This document shows, in pieces, positions 31,147 to 41,600 of a DNA stretch of 64,000 nt; positions within the stretch are counted from its first letter, which is position 1; each line of letters opens with the position of its first letter. Both the position numbers and the translations under genes were made by a program. The notes beneath the pieces were generated by a model, which saw nothing but the letters and a program-made list of their open reading frames with translations, did no database searches and had not been told where the DNA came from. Location of the stretch: assembly GCF_002575655.3 (NCBI RefSeq), contig NC_053039.3, positions 378,673,633 through 378,737,632 of the forward strand, given 5' to 3'. The stretch comes from Aegilops tauschii subsp. strangulata. Taxonomy: Eukaryota; Streptophyta; Magnoliopsida; Poales; Poaceae.

Positions 31147-32322
31147 TCATCGTCGCTTCCTCATAGTTCGTAGGTTCGTCATGGTCAAGTAACATGACCT
31201 CCAGAATAGGATTACCATCCACTCTGGTGCGGATCTCACTCTGGTTGACCTACGAGGTTCGGTAGTAACTTGATCTGAAGTTACACGATCATCATCATTA
31301 GCTTCCTCACTAATTGGTGTAGGAGTCACAGGAAAAGATTTCTGTGATGAACTACTTTCCAACAAGGGAGCAGGTACAGTTACCTCATCAAGTTCTACTT
31401 TCCTCCCACTCACTTCTTTCGAGAGAAACTCCTTCTCTAGAAAGGATCCATTCTTAGCAACGAATGTCTTGCCGTCGGATCTGTGATAGAAGGTGTACCC
31501 AATTGTCTCCTTTGGGTATCCTATGAAGACGCACTTCTTCGATTTGGGTTTGAGCTTATCAGGATGAAACTTTTTCACATAAGCATCGCAACCCCAAACT
31601 TTAAGAAACGACAACTTTGGTTTCTTGCGAAACCACAGTTCATATGGTGTCGTCTCAACGGATTTAGACGGTGCCCTATTTAATGTGAATGCAGTTGTCT
31701 CTAATGCATAACCCCAAAACGATAGTGGTAAATCGGTAAGAGACGTCATAGATTGCACCATATCTAATAAAGTACGGTTACGATGTTCGGACACACCATT
31801 ACGTTGTGGTGTTCCAGGTGGCGTGAGTTGCGAAACTATTCCGGATTGTTTCAAATGAAGACCAAACTCGTAACTCAAATATTCTCCTCCACGATCAGAT
31901 CGTAGAAACTTTATTTTCTTGTTACGATGATTTTCCACTTCACTCTGAAATTCTTTGAACTTTTCAAATGTTTCAGATTTATGTTCCATCAAGTAGACAT
32001 ACCCATATCTGCTCAAATCATCTGTGAAGGTCAGAAAATAATGATACCCGCCGCGAGCCTCAACACTCATCGGACTGCATACATCAGTATGTATTATTTC
32101 CAACAAGTCTGTTGCTCGCTCCATTGTTCCGGAGAACGGAGTCTTAGTCATCCTGCCCATGAGGCATGGTTTGCAAGCATCAATTGATTCATAATCAAGT
32201 GATTCCAAAAGCCCATCAACATGGATTTTCTTCATGCGCTTTATACCAATATGACCTAAACGACAGTGCCACAAATAAGTTGCACTATCCTTATTAACTT
32301 TGCATCTTTTGGCTTCAATATT
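31147..32322 (-). CDS. Angela-type Copia integrase, partial
   Basis: About 390 residues in one frame. The GAG-pre-integrase zinc site shows HCRLGHIG and CKPCLMG (HX3H...CX2C style). The core shows the DDE triad in IIHTDVCSPM, FLRSDRGGEYLS and NGVSEHRNRTL. A Copia C-terminal block follows (VWGCDAYVKK, KCVFIGYP). The N-terminus is cut at 32322 by the E1 insertion. A computed ORF continues another 34 residues into the E1 LTR by chance, ending the match. It is a piece of the pol polyprotein and has no start of its own. Confidence 0.85.
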   Translation of the reverse strand, partial: NIEAKRCKVNKDSATYLWHCRLGHIGIKRMKKIHVDGLLESLDYESIDACKPCLMGRMTKTPFSGTMERATDLLEIIHTDVCSPMSVEARGGYHYFLTFTDDLSRYGYVYLMEHKSETFEKFKEFQSEVENHRNKKIKFLRSDRGGEYLSYEFGLHLKQSGIVSQLTPPGTPQRNGVSEHRNRTLLDMVQSMTSLTDLPLSFWGYALETTAFTLNRAPSKSVETTPYELWFRKKPKLSFLKVWGCDAYVKKFHPDKLKPKSKKCVFIGYPKETIGYTFYHRSDGKTFVAKNGSFLEKEFLSKEVSGRKVELDEVTVPAPLLESSSSQKSFPVTPTPISEEANDDDRVTSDQVTTEPRRSTRVRSAPEWMVILFWRSCYLTMTNLRTMRKRR

Positions 32323-33523
32323 TGTCGGGTGGTAGGTGCGACATATGCCAATGGGTGGCTTATCATTGTGGGAGCCAGTAAGACATCGTCGGTCGTGGAA
32401 ACGGGATAAGGCGAAGACATGCACGCCAGCGAATCTTACCCAGGTTCGGGGCTCTCCGTGGAGATAACACCCCTAGTCCTGCTCTGCGGGGTCTCCGCAT
32501 GATCACTAGATCAACACAAGTAGCTACAAGTGCTCCTTGAGCTGTTTGGCTAGGGGAAGAAGAAGGGCAAGGCTAGCTCTCCTTTTCTCTCTATGTGGTG
32601 TGCAAGACTCTATGAGATCAACCCTTTGCATGGGTGTCCCGGGGGATTTATATAGGCCTACCCCCAGGGGTTCAATGGTAATCCGGCTGGGTGCGGGTCC
32701 CAGCCGTCAGTGTCTGTGCTCGCCGGCTTCTCCGCCGGCCGTTGGGGCCCGCCCGCCGACTGGTGGGTCCCGCCGGCTGTCGGCCTCTTGGCCGACAGGC
32801 CGGCCCCACCGCCTGGGGGCCTTGTCGGTGGCTGGTTACTGTTGCCTCGCCCCTGATGACGAGGGCTTTGTCGAGGTAAGCGTGGCTACAGTGCCGCCGC
32901 CTAGCGGGCTCTCACTGTAGCCTCACCTTGTCTTGTCTCCTTAATGATGCACATGTTTTGAGGGAGGGAGGTAGCCGGCTATTGGGAGCCGGCTACGCCC
33001 CAGGCCGACTAGGGGAGGCCGGTCCGCCTTCGAGCGTCTCTCTGGCTGAAGGGGCCCGCCGCCCGCAGGCCGTACTGGCGCCTGTCGTGGGTGACATCGT
33101 GGTCAACATGGCTACAGTGCCGCGCCGGACGGGGGATGGCTGACCCATACAGCGCCCTGTGGCCATGCATGTTCCGGGATTCGGGGGTGGTAGGCTGTAC
33201 TGCGGCCACGCCCTGTCTTATCACCGTTATGGGGGTGCAGCCCTGGTGGGTGCAGTCTTGGCCGGCTTCTGGGAGTCGACCATCTTCATGGCCGGCTTCT
33301 GGGAGTCGGTCCTCTTGGGGCCAGCTTCCTGGAGTCGGCCATCTCGTAGCTTTCTTCGGGAAGGTTTTTGAGGCTGGGTCGCCTTCTGGTAGTCGGCCTT
33401 GGGGATAGCCGGCCAGAGGAAGGCGGCCCCGTGCTCTGGGTGCTTGAAGGCTCGATTGGCCTGATAATTTTTCAAAGAGCCAGGGGGAGTCGGTTAGGCT
33501 ACCCGTGGCCATTTACTCCAACA
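32323..33523 (-). repeat. E1 3' LTR
   Basis: On the minus strand it starts TGTTGGAGTAAATGG and ends ACCCGACA, 1201 bases. Compared with the 5' LTR it has a 14-base copy of the GGCTATTGGGAGCC segment near 32970 and four extra bases near 32750. Confidence 0.92.
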
Positions 33524-33972
33524 GTAGTCCCCGAAGCTGGTTGGGCTTCGAGGCTGAGAGGAGGTCGAGAAGCTCGGTCAGCTTCTTATCTTGACGAGCC
33601 AGCAGCTGGGAGCCGGCTTCGGTTGGGTGCGCCGTCTTGGCGAAACTTCTGAAGTCTGAAGGTGGGAGTCGGTTGGTGCGCACGCCGGGTTGCGGGCCGG
33701 CCGCTCACCGCCCGCGTACCACGTGGCACCCTCCGGCTGAAAAAAGCCTGCCAACCCACGCGCGCGACAGGACGTCACCGCAGGCCGGGGGCCCATCACT
33801 CCTACGCCTAGGCCCAGGCGCGGATTCTCTATGGCCCAAAGCGGGCCGCACGCCTTCCGGCGGCAGTTTCTGCACGTCGTTAGGGCGCAATAATCGCGGG
33901 ACGTGGGGGAGTGGGCGCAGTTAATCCCATGTCCCCCCCACGCCTCGCCTCCTCGGCTTCGCTACACGAGGC

Positions 33973-33978
33973 TATAAG
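33973..33978 (+). promoter_or_regulatory. TATA box of the E1 antisense gene
   Basis: GGCTATAAGTAGGGGGAGG lies 199 bases before the antisense ATG and is followed by a CT-rich leader (CATCCTCTCTCCGCCATCTT). The motif is the same in the copy at 391-400, which shows that it is kept within the family. Confidence 0.55.
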
Positions 33979-34171
33979 TAGGGGGAGGAGGGGGAGCGGC
34001 AGACGCTCGTACGCTCATCCTCTCTCCGCCATCTTCTTCCTCCTTCTTTCCATCGCAGCAGCATCTTGCCGCCGCGCCGTCCCACCAACCTTCGCACCAC
34101 CCCGCAGCTTCGCCGCCGCGGGGCCGTGCTTTCTCCGCCGCCGCACGCTTTCTCGCCAGCTTCTCGCCATC

Positions 34172-37100
34172 ATGCAGTACGGCAGAGACTGGGACGGCTC
34201 CAACGTCCATACGGACCACATCGACTTCCTCCGCAAGACGCGGTGGTTGCCCGGCAAGGACCAGGTGCAGGTCCATCTCGTGCCGGAGAAGGAGATCACG
34301 CCGGCGCCGGAGGAAGGCGAGCGGGTAATCTTTCGCTCGCACTTCCTGCGCGGCCTCGGTCTGCCCGCGAGCGCCTTCTTCCGCTCTTTCCTCGACTTTT
34401 ATCAGCTCCAGCCGCACCACCTCACTCCAAACACGGTGGTGCTGCTGTCCGCCTTCGTCACTCTGTGCGAGGGCTTTCTTGGCGTTCTTCCCACCCTCGA
34501 GCTCTGGGAGGAATTCTTCCAAACCAAGCTCGGCACCCGCATGCAGGGCGTGCCGGCTCAGAGCGGCGCCTTCATCGCGATGCGGAGGCCGGCAGCTGAC
34601 AACCCCTTCCCTGTCATCACGCTGATCCAGTCGGTGAAGCGCTGGCAGAAATCGTACTTCTACGTGAAGAGCGTCGCCCCGCAAGGCGACTACGTCAACT
34701 TGCCGGCTTACGTAGCCGGCCCGCCGGCTAGGAGGCGGCCCCAGTGGTCCTATCGGGGCAGGACGCTGTCGTCGGCTGGAGCCGCTGCCGCCGCCCGACT
34801 CCGGGTAATGATCCAGTCGGAGGGCCTGACTGGGTCCGACCTGCTGGCCGCCTTCGTCGTGCGCCTGGTGCTCCCGCTTCAAAGCCGCCCTCATCTGATC
34901 AGTCAGATGAGCGGCCAACTCGATCCGAGTCGGATGTGCACCAAGGAGATGCCTCATGACGAGGTGGCTCATATGGTGAATTATCTCGCGAACTGCAAGC
35001 TCTCCGTGGAGTGGCAGTTTGGCAAGGAGCCGTACTCCCGTGCTCATCCCCCACCTATGGTATGCTTTCTTTATCTTCTCTTCTTTTAGTTTTGTCACCA
35101 AGTTTTTCTTGGCTGACTCTGACCGGTCGACACGTCTTGGCAGAGCCCTCTCCTTCGACCTGCGGCCGGGACAGCGGGGGCGGATCGCCGATTTCTCCCC
35201 GACCGGGCGGAGCATGACTTGGAGGACCCCGACTTGGGGGCGGCCGCCATGGACGACAACACCGAGGCGGGAGGCGGCGAAGCAGGCGGCTCCGGGCTTG
35301 GAGCTAGCTTCGACGACTGGCCGGATGACGATGAGGCGGAAATCGTCCCACGCCGCCAGCTTGCGTCCGACCACGGCGCGGGTTCCTCCGCCGCGTCGCC
35401 TGCTCGGGGCGGCGCGCAGAAGCGCTGGGCCGCGTCGGGCTTGTTCGGCAGTCGGCCGAAGAAGCCCAAGGGTGGGGCGGCGACGACTAGACGGGATGAG
35501 GCGGCCGCGAAGGCGGCCCGCTTTCGCAAGGTGGTGAAGCAGCCGCAAATGGTTTCGGCATAAGTGTAGATTCTCTTGCATATTCCTTCTTCTTTTCTTG
35601 TCGATTTCTGAATCCATGCCTCTCAAAAATCAAGGCTCCGCTTTCTCTTGAGCGGGTTGCTACCGCCTCCGTGGTTGGATCGTCGGGAGGATCCGGGAGC
35701 ACCCGTCGTGTGAACCCCCGCGCCGAGCTTCAAGCAGCGACGGAGCGAAACACCCGGGAGGCGCGGGAGGAGCGGGAGGCGGAAGAGCTAAGGGCGGCTG
35801 CCGCCAAGGCGGCGCAGGAGGAGGCGGAGGAGTCGGCGAAGGCACGAGCCAACGCGGCGGCTAAGGCCCAGGCGGAGGCTGCAGCGGCAGCGGCAGCGGA
35901 GGGGGCCTTGCTTGTCACCCCCCTGCGTGTTGCGGCGCCCGAGATCCCGGAGCCCCCGCCGGAGGAAGCCGGCAGCGACCTGCCGGGGTTGGAGAGGGAG
36001 GACGACGTCGTCGTCCAGGAGAGGGAGGCGGCACCGTCCTCGCCGACTGGGGCGACCCAAGGCAGCCGACCTAACGCGCCGCCTGCGCAATCGGCTGGAG
36101 GCGAGCCGGCTGTGAGGACGGACCTGGTGGTCCAGTCACCATGGCGCCAATGCGCGGGGAAGGCAACTTCGGCTCCGGACCCGCAGAAGGCCGCGGGCTC
36201 CAGCTCGTCGGCCCAGGACGTGGAGACGGCCAGTGCCAGCTCGGGGTGGACGCCGGGTGGTGGGACGGCCGTGGTGAATGTGGCGGCGCAAGAAGTCCGG
36301 AACCGGCTTCAGTCCCAGGCCGCAGTGCTGAGGCAGTATAATGACGAGTTCCTCGCGACACGGGCGGCCATTCGGGTGAGTCTTCCCGTTTTTTGCTTCT
36401 TGAGCTTGGTTTCTTCCGTGGGGGCGCGTCAGCGCACCCACTGGGTGTAGTCCCCGAGTTCCGAGTCGGCTGCTGAGCAGGCGGCTTGGAACTTCTCGGT
36501 AGGCTTTGTCTGCTATCTTGTTCTCATTCGCTTCTCTGTCCGACTTGCAGGACTACCACAACCTCCATGCGGCTGCCTTCAACTCCTAGGCTCGGGAGCT
36601 GACCCAGAAGACTGCTGATCTAACTGAGTGCCGGGGTAAGTGCTTCATCTTTTATCTCACGTGGGGGCGCGTCAGCGCACCCACTGGGTGTAGTCCCCGA
36701 GATTCGGGCCGACTGCTGAGCAGTCGGGTCGGATCTTTCTTGACGACTTCTTTCTTATTCCTCTTTTCTTCTCTCCCATATCTGCAGCGGCCAACGCCAA
36801 ACTGAGGGAGCAGCTGGGTGGGACCCAGGCCGCCCTTCGTGCTAAGGAAGCCGAGTTCGACGCCTTGGCTCAGGAGCGTGACCGCTTGGTCAAGAAGCTG
36901 GCCGACCAGGAGGAGAGCCACAAGGCGGCCCTGAAGGTGGTGCAGGATAGCGAGGCCGCCCTCCAAGATGAGTATGAGACCGAGGCGGCGAGCTGGGCCG
37001 AGGCGAGGCAGTCGTTGATCAACGGCTACGGCCAGATCGAAGACTTGGTTGACGGTAGGCCGCCCTCTTCTTCGTTCCTTGCTTGCCGCTTGCCGTTTGG

Positions 37101-37947
37101 TTCACTCTCTAACTTTGTATTTTTCTCTTCTTTCTCTTTATTTCTTTCTTGTGCAGAGTACTTCCCTGGCTACTCTACTGCCGCCAACCAGGTCGTCGAG
37201 GCCCACCGTGAGGCGCAAAGGCAGGCTGGCGCTGAGATCGCGCCGAACGATCGCCGGTCGCTTGAGGAACAGCTCCTGGCGATTCAAGCTCGCCTCCAGC
37301 CGGCTCACCGCATGCTCCGCCGGTTTCAACGTGTTGGGGCGCAGGTGCTGGCCGCTCTCTGGTCCGGCGAGGTGATTCCCTGCACCCCCAGTCGGACTGC
37401 CGACTGGCTGGAGGTAGCGGCCGGCCGCTTCGAGGCCTGGAAGGCTTCTGCAGCTCGGTCAGGCGCCAGGCGGGCGCTAGAGTTCGTCAAAGCCTGGTAT
37501 CCTGAGCTGAGCTTGGACCAGCTGGCCACCTGGCGGCAGGAGGCCGACACGGAGCTGGAGCCGGCGCGGCCGGCTATCATCCAGCGTGCCTCGGCGATCG
37601 CCGACTACACCGACACCAGCGCCTTTGCTCCTGAGGTGGATGATAATGGCGTTGCCCAGCCGGAGGAGTGGTTCGGGCTGAACCCAGCAGATGGCGAGGA
37701 CTCGGCGGAGGAGATCGACTCCAGCGACGAGGGCGAGGAGGAGGAGGAGGAGGGTGAAGACGCCGTGCCAGATGGTGGAGCAGCCGGCCAGCCTCAGCTT
37801 GACCGTGCCTCCAGCAACAAGGCGCGTGCGAGCGCACCTCCTGCAGCCGGCGATGATCAAGCCGAGACTCGCCAGCCGGCCACTCCTCCAGCCGGTGCTG
37901 CCGTCTCCACCGACCAGCCCGGCTCCCCTGTTGCGCCCTTAGCCTAA
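34172..37947 (+). pseudogene. E1 antisense gene: Transposase_28-like, coiled-coil protein, 6 exons, one nonsense
   Basis: Predicted exons are 34172-35059, 35144-35551, 35635-36375, 36551-36635, 36788-37054 and 37157-37947. All introns are GT-AG, 83-175 bases, phases 0,0,0,1,1. The joined frame is 3180 bases (1059 codons plus stop) with one internal TAG (36587-36589, probably from CAG). Domains: residues 1-296 resemble the 'putative gypsy type transposon' family (FRSHFLRGLGLPASAFFRS, FLDFYQLQPHHLTPN). An acidic, basic and Ala-rich disordered part follows to about 540. A coiled coil spans about 545-690 (LREQLGGTQAALRAKEAEFD). The C-terminal region has VGAQVLAALWSGEVIP and RRALEFVKAWYPELSLDQL, then an acidic tail (EGEEEEEEGED). 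It is transcribed towards pol, opposite to E1. Its function is unknown. No transposase catalytic motif is visible. If the single stop is recent or read through, it may still act. Confidence 0.8.
36418..36701 (+). repeat. Identical 41-base motif in two neighbouring introns
   Basis: 36418-36458 (intron 3) and 36661-36701 (intron 4) are identical and start GTGGGGGCGCGTCAGCGCAC. They contain the inverted pairs GCGTCAGCGC and CACCCACTGGGTG. Similarity continues for about 25 bases (CTGCTGAGCAG). A weaker relative lies after the gene near 38010 (CACCCACTGGGGGTG). Confidence 0.85.
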
Positions 37948-38672
37948 TATGCCGCCTTTACTTTCCTGTTTTATTACTCTTTGAACAATATTTTGTTAAG
38001 TTTGCGCAGTTCCACCCACTGGGGGTGTATTCAAACTATATTGACTGCCGGCCTGTTGAAGGCCTTATGTGTAAATATAATCATGCATGTGTTTGGCTTT
38101 CCATTGTTCTTGCTTTTCATCCTTTGGCTGTTTCCTTTGCCGCCCTCCCTTGGTTGCCGTCTTCCCAGTCGGACAGCTGCTCTGCAGTCTGTGGCTGGAG
38201 AAGTGCTTGGCCGGTTGGGAGGGCAAGTACTCTAGCTTTCTTGGATTGTAGCGAAGTGACTGGGAAGTCGGCCAGTCGGCTGTTCTGACAGCCGGTAGGC
38301 GTGGTGGGAGGCCGGCTTGTGTTATATAAGTTCGTTAGTCCTTAGCCATTTTTCGTGTGGGCATCCTTTCCTGCCTTTGGCTCTTGCCAGTCGGACAGTC
38401 GGTTCTTCGAGCTGCGACTTACAACAAGAGAGGGCTCGGGTGCTGGCACACTACTTGTCTGACTTCAGGTAGAACTTTTAATATAACTCAAGGCGGCCAG
38501 TCCCCAGGCCGACTAGTCGAACTCGGTGCCAGATAGAGAATCAAATGTAATAGTACATTCATGGGTATGACACTCGTCATTCATAGATAAAGGAGGGTAG
38601 TCCCCGAGTGCGCCTCGGGGGGCCCGTTGTCTTGTACTTAATACAAAAAAGGTAGCGTGATACATACTGCTT
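37948..38672. other. Spacer between the antisense gene and the end of pol
   Basis: The antisense gene and the sense polyprotein converge on this 725-base stretch. No ORF of note is present. It should hold the antisense polyadenylation site; I could not identify it with confidence. Confidence 0.5.
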
Positions 38673-41600
38673 TTAACTGTAAAATCTTCTCAGGAGATTG
38701 GCGTTCCATGGTCGTTCTGACTCCTTGCCGGAATCATCCCTCTTGCGTGCCCTCGGCTTCTGTGCGTCGATCAGGTAGTAGGAGTCGTTGCCTAGGGCCT
38801 TGCTGATGACGAAGGGGCCTTCCCAAGGGGCCGAGAGCTTGTGCTGGCCGGCTGTTCACTGGATCAGCCGGAGCACAAGATCGCCTTCTTGGAAGGATCT
38901 TGGCTTGACCTTCCGGTTGTGGTAACAGCGCAAACCCTGCTGGTAGATGGCGGACCGGCTGAGTGCTGACAGCCGGCCTTCTTCCAGCAGGTCAACACCG
39001 TCTTCTCACGCTTCCTTGGCCTCCGCCTCCATGTACATGGTGACCCGAGGCGAGTCGAACTCGATGTCAGTTGGGATGACAGCCTCGGCACCATATACAA
39101 GGAAGAAAGGAGTGAAGCCGGTTGACTTGTTCGGGGTAGTACACAGACTCCAGAGGACAGCCGGTAGCTCATCGAGCCAGCAGCCGGCCGAACGCTCCAG
39201 TGGTACGACCAGTCGGGGCTTGATGCCGGAGAGGATGAGGCCGTTTGCTCGCTCGACCTGGCCGTTTGACTGCGGGTGGGCAACAGACGCTAAGTCCAGT
39301 CGGATGCCCTGTGTCGCGCAGAAATGTGCCAGTGCTCCCTTGGCAAAATTCGTGCCATTGTCGGTGATGATGCTGTGTGGTATACCATACCGAGTGGTGA
39401 TGTCTGCGATGAATGTGACGGCAGTCGGCCCGTTCAGCTTCTTGATTGGCTTCGCTTCAATCCACTTGGTGAATTTGTCTACGGCGACAAGCAGATGTGT
39501 CATGCCGCCGCGGGCTGTCTTGAAGGGGCCCACCATGTCCAGCCCCCAAACGGCAAAGGGCCAGGTGAGGGGGATGGTCTTGAGTGCAGAAGCCGGCAGG
39601 TGTTGCTTGGAGCTGAAGACTTGGCATCCTTTGCAGCATTTGACTAATTCCTTGGCGTCTTCCAAAGCAGTCGGCCAGAAGAAACCATGGCGGAAGGCTT
39701 TGGCGACAAGTGATCTTGAGGCCGCGTGGTGGCCGCATTCGCCTTGGTGGATATCCTTGAGGATTGCTATGCCCTTCTCTGGCTCAACGCAGCGCTGGAA
39801 GACTCCAGTGACGCTACGCTTAACAAGTTCTCTGTTTATTATTGCGTATGCTCCGGCTCGGCGTTGAACTAGTCTTGCCGAGATCTCATCAGTCGGCAGC
39901 TCTCTGTTTACTAGGAAGTTGAGGATGGGCTGGGCCCATGATGGAGCTGTGACTTCTTCTGTTGTCAGTACGGCTACTATGACTCGGGTGGGTGGGTTGG
40001 GTGGTGAAGAGTTGGAGTCGGCCACCGCCTGTTGTGTCGTTGCAGTCCCCGGGCCGATTGCTACAGTCCCCGGGCCGACTGCTGCAGTCCTCGGGCCGGG
40101 TTCTGAAGTCCCCGAGCCGGGTGCGACTACGACAGTCCCCGGGCCGCTTGTCGAAGTCCCCGAGCCGCCTACTGGGTTCCCCCAGTCAGATCCGACTGCA
40201 TCAGGGGCAGGCGGTACGAAGATGGAGTCCGATTCTGGAGACGGCTTGACGGACGGTTTGAGGAGGCGTTGGAGAGAGACGCCGGTTGGTATAGCTTGTC
40301 GGGTGGAGCCGATCCGTGCCAGGGCATCGGCTTGCTCGTTGTCGGCCCGTGGCACGTGGAGGAACTCGCACCCTTCAAAGTATCCGCTGCTTTGTTGGAC
40401 GAGGAATCGATAGCTCACCATGTTTGCGTCCTTGGCGTCCCAGTCGCCAGATGACTGCTGGACCACCAAATCCGTGTTGCCATAACACAGGATCCGGCAT
40501 ATGCTGAGTTCTTTGGCTAGCCGGAGCCCGTGTATGAGCGCCTCATACTCAGCCACATTGTTGGAGGCGGCAAAATGGATTTGCAATGTGTATCTGAGCT
40601 TGTCGCCCTTGGGAGAGGTGAGGACGATGCCGGCTCCCAAGCCGGTGCGCATCTTGGATCCGTCGAAGTGCATCCGCCAATGAGTGGAGTCGGGAGCCGG
40701 CGGTAGGTACTGGGTCTCGGCCCAGTCGACAAGGAAGTCGGCCAAGGCTTGGGACTTGATGGCGGTGCGGGGCTGGTAGAAGATCGTGTAAGGAGCCAGC
40801 GCAATGGCCCACTTAGCCACCCGGCCGGATGCATCCCGGCTGCCTATGATCTCGGCAAGCGGGGCAGTGCATACAACCGTGATGGGATGCTCTTGAAAGT
40901 AGGGCTTCAGCTTCTTGGCGGCGAAGTACACTCCATAGCACATCTTCTGGTAATGCGGGTAGTTTTGCTTCGAGGTGGACAGTACTTCACTTAAATAATA
41001 CACCGGCCTCTGGACTAATTGACCTCGGCCTTCTTCTGGGCGCTGGACCACGATGACTGTACTGACCACTCGGCTAGTCGCAGCAATGTAAAGGAGCATG
41101 GGCTCTTTCTCAGTCGGCGCTGCCAGGACAGGTGGTGTGGTCACCATCTTCTTCAACTCGTGGAAAGCTTGGTCTGCTTGGTCGTTCCACTCGAAGTGGG
41201 TGGACTTCTTCATGAGTCGGTACAGGGGGAGAGCCTTCTCCCCTAGCCGGCTGATAAAGCGGTTTAGGGAGGCCAGGCACCCGGTAAACTTCTGAACGTC
41301 TCGCAATTTGGTAGGAATCTCCATCCTCTCTATGGCCTTGATCTTCACTGGGTTGCACTCAATGCCGCGTTCGGAGACCAAAAAGCCTAAAAGCTGGCCG
41401 GCTGGTACTCCGAACATGCATTTCTCAGGGTTGAGCTTGATCTGGAATTGGCGCAAGTTGGCAAATGTTTCTCTGAGGTCTTCCAGCAGGGTGCCGTGCT
41501 TCTCCATCTTCACCACGATATCGTCTACATAGACGTGGGCATTTCTGCCGAGTTGCTTGAGGAGGCATTTCTGCATGCAACGCTGAAAACTGGCACCGGC

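Noticed and set aside
31147..32424. 425-residue ORF starting MHVFALSRF
   Set aside because: Residues 1-34 are translated E1 LTR; the real protein is the Angela-type integrase from 32322 down. The fusion is an accident of the insertion frame.
33962..35626. 554-residue minus-strand ORF
   Set aside because: It is the mirror of exons 1 and 2 of the E1 antisense gene in GC-rich DNA; the plus-strand frame has domain homology and splice sites, this one has none.
34172..37947. Calling the antisense product an active DNA transposase
   Set aside because: The family name contains 'transposase/transposon', but I see no DDE-type catalytic motif, and the gene has no TIRs of its own; it is part of a retrotransposon.
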